From: Microbacterium sp. EST19A
GTDB lineage: Bacteria > Actinomycetota > Actinomycetes > Actinomycetales > Microbacteriaceae
DNA length: 64,000 bases
Direction: 5' to 3'
Assembly: GCF_019969685.1 (NCBI RefSeq)
Contig: NZ_JAHXYZ010000006.1
Location: 52,901-116,900 of the forward strand
A program made the position numbers and the translations under genes. The notes below the pieces were generated by a model. The model did no database searches. It saw only the letters and a program-made list of their open reading frames with translations, and was not told the DNA's origin. Of the stretch, positions 16,549 through 24,536 are shown in pieces (position 1 is the stretch's first letter; every line of letters begins with the position of its first letter).

Positions 16549-17664
16549 TCAGACCGCCCGTAGGTTCGCTTGGCTGCGTGACCGAGCTTGTGCATCCCCT
16601 TCGAGGGAGAACGTCACAAGCCCGAGCATGAGATCCTGGACGTCCTGTGCGCGCACGTCGAGCGCTCGAGCGATCTCGATGAATCCCGCGCCTTGGCCAC
16701 GCATATCGTTCATGACCTGCGTCAGTAGGCTGGAGCTTTCGGCGAGCAGGTCGGAGCCGGGCTCGCTTCGTCGGAAGCCAGCCATTGAGAGCTGCTTCGC
16801 CAGTGTGCTGTAGGTCCAGTCAGAGATGACGCCTAGCCGATGCGCACGCAGATTGAGCGCCATCGCACTTACACGCCAACGCCTCTTGAGCATCAGGATG
16901 TCCTCGAGCATCAAGTTGCCGCGGATCGCGCCAAGGACGTCGGCGCGCGGCATCAAGAAGGAACTGGCAAAGTCGTTCGCTGCCTGCTCTTTCTCCTTTC
17001 CTGGTCCAACGTGCAACGACCCGCCATGCATGACGAGGTGCCCGAGTTCGTGTGCGAGGTCGAAACGTAGCCGTTCGGCAGATTTGTGCACGTTCAGGAA
17101 GATCACCGGCGTCGCCCCGTGCCGGAACGAAAAAGCGTCGATGGCTTGCAGCGGCCCGCCGGCCGAGTAGACCTTCGCGCCCTTGGATTCGAGAAGCTGC
17201 AGAAGGTTCTTGATCGGCGCCACGCCAAGCCCCCATGCGCCGCGCAATGCCTCGGCAGCTTGCTCGGGAGGAAGCTCGTCGTCGGAGTCGAGGAGGTCTT
17301 GGAGCTCTGGAACCTCGGGAGCTGGTGCCCGATATGTCGCTTCGATCCAGTCCGATAGTTCGATCGCCAGCGTTGACAAGCTTCGTGCTGTCGCTTCGTC
17401 CTTCTTTGCGAGTCGCGATGTTGCCCGGAAGTGAAAAGCATCCGACGGGGGGAGCGCCTTGACCGGGCGATAGAAGAAGTCGACCGGGAAATTGAGGACG
17501 CGCGCGAATTCACGGACAAGCTCCGGACTCGGCGTCTTCTTGGTGTTCTCGGCCTGAGATACCCAGGGCGCGGTCGTGCCCGCTTCAGTGGCGAGCGCGG
17601 TCGCGGTCATCCGACGGATGGCGCGCGCCATCTCAAGGCGTGCGGGAATGAAGGAAGTGCTCAT
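16549..17664 (-). CDS. XRE-family HTH protein fused to ImmA/IrrE-type peptidase
   Basis: 371 residues. Residues 6 to 70 form an XRE helix-turn-helix (LEMARAIRRMTATALATEAGTTAPWVSQAENTK), then FFYRPVKALPPSDAFHFRA, typical of the COG2856 group. LRFDLAHELGHLVMHGG supplies the HExxH zinc site and ANDFASSFLMP the third-ligand helix. Such fusions act as DNA-damage or stress regulators and as antitoxin-like proteins in defence loci. An unknown gene ends 18 nt upstream, so the two are probably cotranscribed, and the Hachiman genes follow downstream on the same strand, so it may regulate them. Confidence 0.87.
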   Translation of the reverse strand: MSTSFIPARLEMARAIRRMTATALATEAGTTAPWVSQAENTKKTPSPELVREFARVLNFPVDFFYRPVKALPPSDAFHFRATSRLAKKDEATARSLSTLAIELSDWIEATYRAPAPEVPELQDLLDSDDELPPEQAAEALRGAWGLGVAPIKNLLQLLESKGAKVYSAGGPLQAIDAFSFRHGATPVIFLNVHKSAERLRFDLAHELGHLVMHGGSLHVGPGKEKEQAANDFASSFLMPRADVLGAIRGNLMLEDILMLKRRWRVSAMALNLRAHRLGVISDWTYSTLAKQLSMAGFRRSEPGSDLLAESSSLLTQVMNDMRGQGAGFIEIARALDVRAQDVQDLMLGLVTFSLEGDAQARSRSQANLRAV

Positions 17665-17682
17665 CGCGGGGATACCGGTGCC

Positions 17683-18318
17683 TTAGCGCCGTGCGACGGT
17701 GAAGCCGAAGCCCTCGTCTTCTTCGCTGTCTTCCTCGAACGCGAACGCACCGAGCGCCAGGTCGAACGGCGGGAAGACGATCCGTTCCGACCAACTGTCG
17801 ATTTGCTTGCCAGCCATCGAGGTCGGACGGGACAGCTCCAGGAAGACCATGCCGTCACGCTCGTTGTAGAGCAGAATCCAGAGGTACTTGACGTCGATTT
17901 CTCCGCCGTCGTCGGTCGGGTGGCCGAACATGGCCATCTGGCCGTTCTCGTCCACGCGGCGCGCGAAGGCCGAGCCCTTTGGGTTCTTGGTACTCGGTGT
18001 GCCCCAGTCGATGCCCGTGAACTCGTCGCCGCTACTGGTGATCAGCCCGAGGTTGAGGTCAGTCTGAGAGAAGTAAGGCAGGTTCTGCGGGTCCGAGCGC
18101 TTCCAGTCGAGCTGCAGCAGCATGAGTTGCTCATGAATAACCTCGACGGTGCGGTACCAGCGCGTCATGTTGGGCGCCGACTTCGGCGCACCCTTCGAGT
18201 AAGTGCGACTCTCCGCCGCACCCACCGCGACAGCACGCTCGAACACGTTCGCCTGGAGACGCATTGGGGACAGATGGCGCGCGAGATCCTCGCGGGTCTT
18301 GGGGGTGTGAATCGCCAT
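17683..18318 (-). CDS. Hypothetical protein cotranscribed with an XRE/ImmA gene
   Basis: 211 residues from the ATG at 18318, preceded by GAGAGGAA; the ORF itself opens 12 codons earlier without a site. The sequence is soluble and mixed: LARHLSPMRLQANVFERAV near the start, MLLQLDWKRSDPQNLP, GFTVARR at the end, and an acidic stretch EEDSEEDEGF at the C-terminus. I recognise no domain. Its position 18 nt before an XRE/ImmA-type gene is the arrangement of toxin-antitoxin or phage-defence pairs in which the ImmA protein is the regulator, so it may be the effector. That is inference only. Confidence 0.7.
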   Translation of the reverse strand: MAIHTPKTREDLARHLSPMRLQANVFERAVAVGAAESRTYSKGAPKSAPNMTRWYRTVEVIHEQLMLLQLDWKRSDPQNLPYFSQTDLNLGLITSSGDEFTGIDWGTPSTKNPKGSAFARRVDENGQMAMFGHPTDDGGEIDVKYLWILLYNERDGMVFLELSRPTSMAGKQIDSWSERIVFPPFDLALGAFAFEEDSEEDEGFGFTVARR

Positions 18319-18411
18319 GACGGTTCCTCTCTCGCGGCCGGTGGTGAGTCCCACTCTAACGACGGAGTGAAAGAATCACCACATCAACTCAGGTAAGGCG
18401 TGTCGAAGCGT

Positions 18412-18690
18412 TCAGTTCGGAAACGAAGGCTCCTCGCCCAATATCGCAGCAGGAAGTGCGTTCACCATCGCAAGCCCCACTCGGGGTCCGGAGATCGTTG
18501 GAATCGAGATGCGGGCCGAGTCAATGGATCGGTGCACCACGCGGTCGCCGTCGATCGTTGCCGCGTACTGGCCGGCGGTGTCGAAGACGTAGCGGCCCTG
18601 GATCGTTCCTAGATAGATTCCCGATCCGGCAAACAGCCGGTTACCGTGTCGTTGCAACGGACGGCCATTCTTTGTATAGAGCTGAGGCAT
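18412..18690 (-). CDS. 4-fold beta-flower-like small protein
   Basis: 92 residues, start ATG at 18690 with GGAG 9 nt upstream. Short repeated strands are visible: LYTKNGRPLQRH, NRLFAGSGIYLGTIQGRYVFD and GQYAATIDGDRVVHRS, each with an aromatic, a G and an I/V as in 4-fold beta-flower domains (a recently defined small beta fold). The C-terminal 35 residues (GPRVGLAMVNALPAAILGEEPSFPN) are less ordered. Function is unknown; such domains are found in small proteins near mobile or defence genes. It is on the minus strand, 94 nt upstream of the previous gene's start. Confidence 0.65.
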   Translation of the reverse strand: MPQLYTKNGRPLQRHGNRLFAGSGIYLGTIQGRYVFDTAGQYAATIDGDRVVHRSIDSARISIPTISGPRVGLAMVNALPAAILGEEPSFPN

Positions 18691-18737
18691 GTTGGCATTC
18701 TCCGTCAGGCCTCCGACATTGCGACTGAAGGAATGGT

Positions 18738-19448
18738 ATGCCGCTCACCGAGGAACAGAAGGCTGAACGAGCGCAGAAGCGTCGCATGACCAGCGCACTC
18801 AAGGAAGAGGCACGAGCGCATCGCGACGAAGCGAGGCGACAGGAATGGTGCGACAAGGGGATGTATCTCACTCGCGAGCAGGCGGCCGCGGGGGAGGCAT
18901 GCCGAGGCTGCGGATTGCCGGTCATCGACAACCTCGGCAGTTGGCCCGGGACGATGTATCTCACGGACGAACAGCGCGTCATCTACGACGCGGACCAGAA
19001 GCGCTACCGCGAGATGCATCCGAACTGCGATGCGCACCGCTGGAGCATTGCAGTTTCGCGAGCGACGCATTGTGGCTACTGCTGCCCACCGATCCCGATG
19101 TCGCGCGAGCAGGCCGAGGGAATCCAACGTATCTTTGCCACGGTCTCCGAGCGGCGGGAGGGAGAAATGGATATCTGGGCCCGTTCCCTGACATGTGGGC
19201 ACGTGGTGGAGCAGAGCGTCCACCACACCAACCGGGAGCCGGGCTTCTCGACGCAGTGGTGCCCGGAGTGCGGGCTCACTCGCGGCGTCGTGGAATCGGA
19301 GAAGGTTGTCGAAACTGCAGCGCAGACGGCGGAAGCGAACCGGAGGCGCGATGACAAGATCTCGGAAGCGGAGCGTGAACTAAAGAAGGCGGAGAAGGTG
19401 GCTGCCGGAGCGCGGAAGAAGCTTGCCGCGCTTCAGGTCGATCTCTAA
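18738..19448 (+). CDS. Cysteine-rich hypothetical protein with coiled-coil ends
   Basis: 236 residues from the ATG at 18738 (AAGGAA upstream). A charged helix opens the protein (EEQKAERAQKRRMTSALKEEARAHRDEARRQEW). The middle holds pairs of cysteines of zinc-ribbon type: ACRGCGLPV, THCGYCCPPIPM, LTCGHVV and WCPECGLTRG, so it probably binds one or two zinc ions. The C-terminus is a heptad-rich helix (ISEAERELKKAEKVAAGARKKL). No catalytic motif is seen. It sits alone between the Hachiman and SIR2-SMC loci and may belong to a defence cargo; function unknown. Confidence 0.7.
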   Translation: MPLTEEQKAERAQKRRMTSALKEEARAHRDEARRQEWCDKGMYLTREQAAAGEACRGCGLPVIDNLGSWPGTMYLTDEQRVIYDADQKRYREMHPNCDAHRWSIAVSRATHCGYCCPPIPMSREQAEGIQRIFATVSERREGEMDIWARSLTCGHVVEQSVHHTNREPGFSTQWCPECGLTRGVVESEKVVETAAQTAEANRRRDDKISEAERELKKAEKVAAGARKKLAALQVDL

Positions 19449-19568
19449 AACGCTCGTGCGTGCTCACCAGTCCCGGTGGACAGTTGAAGTGGCAGGGACG
19501 GCGCGGGCGTGTCCTCGAGCCGCCCGGTAAAGTGTAGAAAAGTCAGTTCAAAGAGGAGGCTGCGATCG

Positions 19569-19673
19569 ATGCCGCTGCACCCTGGGTGGAAGGACTGGCA
19601 ATGCCCCAAACGCCTCCGCAGCTTGCGCGAGCTGCGGGGACCGATCGTACTTGGGGGACGGGATGACAGCTGA
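19569..19673 (+). CDS. Possible 34-residue leader ORF before the SIR2 gene
   Basis: ATG at 19569 with a strong GAGGAGG about 10 nt upstream opens a 34-codon frame (MPLHPGWKDWQCPKRLRSLREL at its start region) that ends at 19671-19673, 11 nt past the SIR2 start. The strong ribosome site, better than that of the SIR2 gene, and the overlap suggest translational coupling. No homology is known to me, and a chance ORF cannot be excluded. Confidence 0.3.
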   Translation: MPLHPGWKDWQCPKRLRSLRELRGPIVLGGRDDS

Positions 19674-21423
19674 ACCTGTACGAACAGTTCCGGCTGTTCT
19701 GGAAAAGTTCGGCTCGACCTTTTCAGCCTTCACCGCGGCCTTCAACGAAGGTCAGTACGTGCTGTGGCTTGGTTCGGGTATCTCGCGTGACAGGGTGCCA
19801 AATGTTGATGCACTCCTCGAGCGTGTCGTAGAGCACCTCCGGTCGAACACCGTCAACGGCGACACGGATGGTGAGTACCAGGCCGCGCTCACCGAGGTGC
19901 TGCAACTCGCCGGTCTGAGGCGCGAAGAGCTGGAAGGTATCGATTTCTCGATCGCAGTCGGGGAATGGCCGCTGCGGGACCGCATCATTCCCTCGCTGGT
20001 GACGAACTACTCGCGTGTTCTTGATGTACTGGTGGGCGACGGTAACCCCGACGACTACCTCGTCTGGACCGGTCTCGATGTCCCGAATACCTACGGCTCG
20101 CCGGACCTTGAGCCCGATGTCGAGCACTATTGCATCGCGATCCTCATGTTGGAGGGACTGGTCGCATCAGCGGTTACCGCGAACTGGGATGGGCTCCTTG
20201 AGAAGGCACTGGATGAATTGACTCCGGCGTTTGGGTCGCTGGTCCGGGTCGCCGTAAAGCCGGATGACTTCCGCATCGTCGGGCCACATATGGAGGTCAT
20301 CAAGTTCCACGGCTGCGCGGTGCGTGCCCGAGATGATGAGTCCGAATACCGGGATTTGCTCGTCGCACGTGAATCACAGATTTCACAGTGGACTGAGCAG
20401 CCTGAGAATCGATCGATGCGCAAGCACCTTGAGATGCTCTACACAGACCGGTTGACGTTGATGCTTGGCCTGTCGGCGCAGGACGCGAACCTCCATACGG
20501 TGTTCGCGGGAGCCATCCAGGACTTGGCTTGGCCGTGGCCAGCGTCACCGCCGACAGTCGTCCTCAGCGAAGAGCACCTGGAGTCGTATCATCGGAACCT
20601 TCTGAAGATTACATATGGCTCGAATCACCAGGGGAATGCTGGCGCGATCGCACAATCCGCCCTTTTGGGTGCCTATGGCAAACCAACGTTGCTGGCTTTG
20701 GTCTTGTCGTCGCTCACCGAGAAGCTGAGCTTCCTGATTGGAGACGAGATTGGGAGTATCTGGGGTTCGGCAGCGGTCATGCAACTGCGGACGGACCTCC
20801 TCGGCCTCCGCGACTTGGCAGCCCGTCATGCTGACCCGGACAGCCCAGAAGTGCTCGAACATTTGGAAATTATTGGGTTTCAGCGAGAGTTCACTGCCCG
20901 ACTTATCGACGTAGCCAACTTGGCGCTGAGCATCTTTCGCACGGGTCGAATGCCCGTACCCGGTAGCGGTCGCTATGAACCGTTGTCCGATCGTCCTGCC
21001 GCCCAAGCGGCTCTCAACGCAGATTTCCCTTCGAAGCAATTCGGACGGCTCGGCGTCGCTCTGGCTTTGATTGGTCGCGGACTTACCTCGGGGCAGTGGT
21101 CCGCGGTGCCGGGCGATAGCAGGGCCGGCGGTGATGGGGTAGTTCGTCTAGTCACGAGCGAGCGTAACGCCCGAGTGTTCTTCGTGAAGGACTCCAACGC
21201 GTTGACACAGCTTGAGTTGCAGGGTTCATTCGATGACAGCGATGAGGATGTACTGATCGTGATCGCTGACGAAGAGCCCCCAGCCCAGACCCGGTCGCCG
21301 AGATCTCGCTTCGGTCGTGATGGCAGAGCCAGCGCCGGGCGGTTCAGCGTCGCATCCAGCATCGCCGACACAGCGTCTGCGGACGACTTATATGAGGCGT
21401 TCCAACTTGCAGGCGGGTTCTGA
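19663..21423 (+). CDS. lmuA: SIR2-domain effector, likely Lamassu LmuA (Sir2 type)
   Basis: 586 residues from the ATG at 19663; the TTG at 19651 is less likely. Residues about 30 to 290 form a SIR2 fold: YVLWLGSGISRD (32-43, NAD-binding glycine loop), SAVTANWDGLLEKAL (169-183, the catalytic-type N-x-D) and VIKFHGCAV (212-220, histidine). SIR2 domains in defence systems hydrolyse NAD+ and stop growth of infected cells. The C-terminal half is helical with no named domain. The next genes, a 190-residue protein and an SMC-like ATPase, complete the three-gene pattern of Lamassu systems, whose effector LmuA varies and includes a Sir2 class. System name inferred from order and domains. Confidence 0.82.
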   Translation: MTAEPVRTVPAVLEKFGSTFSAFTAAFNEGQYVLWLGSGISRDRVPNVDALLERVVEHLRSNTVNGDTDGEYQAALTEVLQLAGLRREELEGIDFSIAVGEWPLRDRIIPSLVTNYSRVLDVLVGDGNPDDYLVWTGLDVPNTYGSPDLEPDVEHYCIAILMLEGLVASAVTANWDGLLEKALDELTPAFGSLVRVAVKPDDFRIVGPHMEVIKFHGCAVRARDDESEYRDLLVARESQISQWTEQPENRSMRKHLEMLYTDRLTLMLGLSAQDANLHTVFAGAIQDLAWPWPASPPTVVLSEEHLESYHRNLLKITYGSNHQGNAGAIAQSALLGAYGKPTLLALVLSSLTEKLSFLIGDEIGSIWGSAAVMQLRTDLLGLRDLAARHADPDSPEVLEHLEIIGFQREFTARLIDVANLALSIFRTGRMPVPGSGRYEPLSDRPAAQAALNADFPSKQFGRLGVALALIGRGLTSGQWSAVPGDSRAGGDGVVRLVTSERNARVFFVKDSNALTQLELQGSFDDSDEDVLIVIADEEPPAQTRSPRSRFGRDGRASAGRFSVASSIADTASADDLYEAFQLAGGF

Positions 21424-21995
21424 TGACAAGCGTTCAAAATGTCCTCGCTGTGCTGGAAAGCGCTGGTTTCGAACGACTTCCCCAGCCACTTACGGTTGTC
21501 GGCACAGAGTTCGACTTCGAGGCCGCGGCCCGCGGAACGGACACGTCCCATGACTTAGTTCTGGTTGCGACTGACCAAGTTCCCCGTCGGCGCCTGCAAC
21601 GTCTCGTCGCGGGCTTAGCCCGTTCCCTTGACCTGGCGGCGTCGCGCCGACCTGTGAGTCTCGTGCTTCTCGGCGGAGTCGCCGCCTCTGATCGAATTGA
21701 GTTAGAGCGATACGCCCGCATCCTTCCCATCGCGTCCCCTATACCCGATATCGCGGAAATTGAGGAAGCCGTTGCCGTCCTCCTGCCACTGAAACTGCCG
21801 AATACCGATCTCGTTCACGGAAGCGACCCAGTCAACGAAGTGATGGCCGTGCTCGGTCCCCTTAAGGCGACATCTGACCACATCGCGCTCATCAGGGCTG
21901 CTACCGACGGACCGGACGCAGTGCGCGAAACTTTGCGCCGCTATGCGAATGAAGGCGCGGGCTGGACCGACGAGGTGGGGGATAGTGATGAGTGA
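21423..21995 (+). CDS. lmuC: Accessory protein between SIR2 and SMC genes, likely LmuC
   Basis: 190 residues. The ATG at 21423 overlaps the SIR2 stop as TGATG, and its end overlaps the ATPase start by 8 nt, so all three are coupled. Sequence features: TVVGTEFDFEAAARGTD with LVLVATDQVPRRRLQRLVAGLARSLD resembles a nucleotide- or restriction-like beta-alpha core seen in small accessory proteins, and the C-terminal half is helical. I cannot assign a fold. The size and place between effector and SMC ATPase fit LmuC, which bridges LmuA and LmuB in Lamassu. Function by context only. Confidence 0.6.
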   Translation: MTSVQNVLAVLESAGFERLPQPLTVVGTEFDFEAAARGTDTSHDLVLVATDQVPRRRLQRLVAGLARSLDLAASRRPVSLVLLGGVAASDRIELERYARILPIASPIPDIAEIEEAVAVLLPLKLPNTDLVHGSDPVNEVMAVLGPLKATSDHIALIRAATDGPDAVRETLRRYANEGAGWTDEVGDSDE

Positions 21996-24402
21996 AGTTC
22001 CCATCCGGCGCCTGATGGTCTCCGATTTCCGGCGCATAGAAGGCACTCGTGAACTGCCTTTCGATGCACCCGTCGTACTCATCCACGGCCCAAACGGAAC
22101 AGGAAAGACCAGTGTCCTGTCCGCGCTAGAACTCGCCCTGACCGGCGGCATTCGAAGCATGGAGCGACAGTCCGATCGATACCGCGCACACCTCCCGTTC
22201 CTCGGCCAGTCCTACGCAACGGTTCGAGCCGACGTCGCCGAGTACCTACAGCCGGGAACGCCCGGCACCCCGCTGACCGTGAACGGTGCGCGATTGGAAG
22301 GCACCCCCGCCTTCAACGCCGCCGCCGCGAAGTTCTACGCTGAACGGTGCTACCTGGACCAGACATCGCTGGGTCGTCTCCTCGACCTATACCAAGCCCG
22401 CGAAGGCAACGGACAGACAGCGCTCGAGAAGTTCGTCAACGAGCTCCTTGGCCTTGAGAAACTGGACGCTCTTCGCACTGGGCTCAGCGATGCAAATGAC
22501 TTCAGGCTCTTCAAGAAACTCGCGGACGGCGTCGACGAAGCCGACCGCGAAGCGAAGACAGCAGCCACGCAGCTCAAAGAACAGACTGCTCTGCGAGCCG
22601 AAATCCGGACGCAGGTCACCAACGCGCGGGCCGCGACCCGCGAGGCCGTCGCTGGACTCGATCGCGAAATGACTGACGGCGATTCAGATGTGGACCTTCT
22701 TGCGTTCGTCCGGTCGACACTCGACGGCGACACCACCCGTGTCGAGTCTGCCGCTGCTGTAACGCTCCATCAGGAGCTCATCGCCTTGGGCGGTCGTATC
22801 TCAGCACTGGTCGAACGTCCGACCACGCAACGAATCGAGGAGACCCGCCTTGCGCTGGCGGCTGCGACCGCCGACAAGGAGGCGTGGGAGGCCGAGGGCG
22901 GGGCGAAAGTCCGGGTGTGGGAAGCGGCAGCCCAGGCTGCTGGTGTCGACCTGCGCAGGGAACCGCGTATCGCCGTCGAGTACGCTACGAACTTGGCCCT
23001 CCAGGAGCTCAGCGATGCCTCCGACGTTCGCGCGCAGGTCGAATCGGTTGGCACGCAACTGGAGGCCGACCAAGCTGCGTTGGATGTGCTTCAGACTCGA
23101 CTCGCTGATGCTCATGAGCATTCAAGTGCCCTCGTCGAGGGCTTAGCCGCAGTCCGCAGCGTCGTCGACGATAGCAACAGGTGCCCGGTCTGCGACCGTG
23201 ACTTCAATGAAACAGGTCGTCACAGCCTCCTAGCTCACATCGATACAAAACTGGCCGAGCTCACCAGTCACGGACAGCAACTTGTCGACCTGCGGAACGA
23301 GCGCGACGAACTTGCGGCACGGGTCACTCGTGTGGAAACTGAGCACACCCAACTCATAGCCCGGCTCCTTTCTGCCGACCAGCGGCAGGCCGTCGAGGAG
23401 CGTCACGCAGCCCTCATTGAACTCGCCGCCCAAGTCGGAGGAATCGAAGCTACCAAGTCCGCCGGGACGGACCTCTTCCGGCTCGTGCGTGACCTTCAGC
23501 AGTCACTCGACGATCTTGACGCCGCTACTTCAGAAGAGGGGCACATCGGCGGCGAGCTCGCCAGATACGCGGGCCTTCTGGAGGTCGCCGCGGTTCCGAC
23601 GTTCGATTCGTTCCAGACAGTGTCGGCAGAACTGCTCGAAAGCGCCGAAGCTCAAGTTGCCCGCCTCACAGACAAGGCCAATCAGTACCGGAAAACAGAC
23701 GTCGAAGCGGCTCGCCTTTCGGCCGCGCTCGACGACGAATCCGCAGCTGTCCAACGCCTCGCCGATATCGCCGAACACAAGAAGCAATGGGACGACCGTG
23801 TCGCTGAAGCGAAGCGCCGCCAAGGGGTAGGGAAGGAGGTCCACGAAGCCGCAACACAGGCACGCACCAACATCGTCCACCGTGTCTTCACGGAATCCCT
23901 CAACGAGGTCTGGAAGACCGTATTCACTAGGCTCGCCCCGAACGAAGGGTTCATCCCAAGCTTCGGAATTCCCAGCGCAACTAAGAAGACGTTCGACATC
24001 AAGTTGGAGACCACCCACCGCAACGGAGAAGCCAGCGGCCCGCCCCAAATGATGCTGTCTGCGGGCAATCTGAACACCGCAGCACTGTCCCTGTTCCTCG
24101 CGCTCCACCTCGCCGTCGAACCGATCGTCCCGTGCCTTGTCTTCGATGACCCCGTCCAAGCAATGGACGAAGTACATGTGGCGCAGTTCGCTGGACTCAT
24201 CCGCCTCCTTTCGAAGCAGAACGACCGGCAAGTCATAATCGCCGTCCACGAACGCGAACTGTTTGAGTACTTAGCTCTCGAGCTCAGCCCTGCCTACGAG
24301 GGCGACGAGCTCATCACCATTGAACTCGGCGAACGCGCAACCGAGGAAGATCAAGGCATCACCCGCCACCTCTGGGCACCAGACGCTGCGATAGCCAACT
24401 AG
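21988..24402 (+). CDS. lmuB: SMC/RecF-like ATPase with zinc hook, likely LmuB
   Basis: 804 residues from the ATG at 21988 (GAGGTGGGG upstream). The Walker A motif is LIHGPNGTGKTSVLSALELAL (31-51). Two long helical arms surround a zinc hook with CPVCDRDF near residue 398, as in Rad50-type proteins. The signature LSAGNLNTAALSLFLALHL and Walker B LVFDDPVQAMDE (about 710-725) close the ATPase, followed by VIIAVHERELFEYL. LmuB of Lamassu senses DNA ends or structures and activates the effector. Length, hook and the preceding SIR2 and small gene agree with that role. A generic SbcC-like repair ATPase is unlikely given the operon. Confidence 0.85.
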   Translation: MSEVPIRRLMVSDFRRIEGTRELPFDAPVVLIHGPNGTGKTSVLSALELALTGGIRSMERQSDRYRAHLPFLGQSYATVRADVAEYLQPGTPGTPLTVNGARLEGTPAFNAAAAKFYAERCYLDQTSLGRLLDLYQAREGNGQTALEKFVNELLGLEKLDALRTGLSDANDFRLFKKLADGVDEADREAKTAATQLKEQTALRAEIRTQVTNARAATREAVAGLDREMTDGDSDVDLLAFVRSTLDGDTTRVESAAAVTLHQELIALGGRISALVERPTTQRIEETRLALAAATADKEAWEAEGGAKVRVWEAAAQAAGVDLRREPRIAVEYATNLALQELSDASDVRAQVESVGTQLEADQAALDVLQTRLADAHEHSSALVEGLAAVRSVVDDSNRCPVCDRDFNETGRHSLLAHIDTKLAELTSHGQQLVDLRNERDELAARVTRVETEHTQLIARLLSADQRQAVEERHAALIELAAQVGGIEATKSAGTDLFRLVRDLQQSLDDLDAATSEEGHIGGELARYAGLLEVAAVPTFDSFQTVSAELLESAEAQVARLTDKANQYRKTDVEAARLSAALDDESAAVQRLADIAEHKKQWDDRVAEAKRRQGVGKEVHEAATQARTNIVHRVFTESLNEVWKTVFTRLAPNEGFIPSFGIPSATKKTFDIKLETTHRNGEASGPPQMMLSAGNLNTAALSLFLALHLAVEPIVPCLVFDDPVQAMDEVHVAQFAGLIRLLSKQNDRQVIIAVHERELFEYLALELSPAYEGDELITIELGERATEEDQGITRHLWAPDAAIAN

Positions 24403-24520
24403 CTTCGATCTGCGGGGAACCTCGTCGGATTTTCGGACGATCTGTTTCAGGAGGGTGGGCACTGGAAACCGTGCACGCGAGTGCTCGTTCACCCTCCCTT
24501 TGACATGGTCAACTCAAACA

Positions 24521-24536
24521 GGCTCATCCCAATCGG
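24521..24536. repeat. Left terminal inverted repeat of the ISL3 transposon
   Basis: GGCTCATCCCAATCGG, exact complement of 27530-27545. It starts with GG as ISL3-family ends do. The transposase stop codon (complement of TCA at 24524-24526) lies inside it. Confidence 0.65.
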
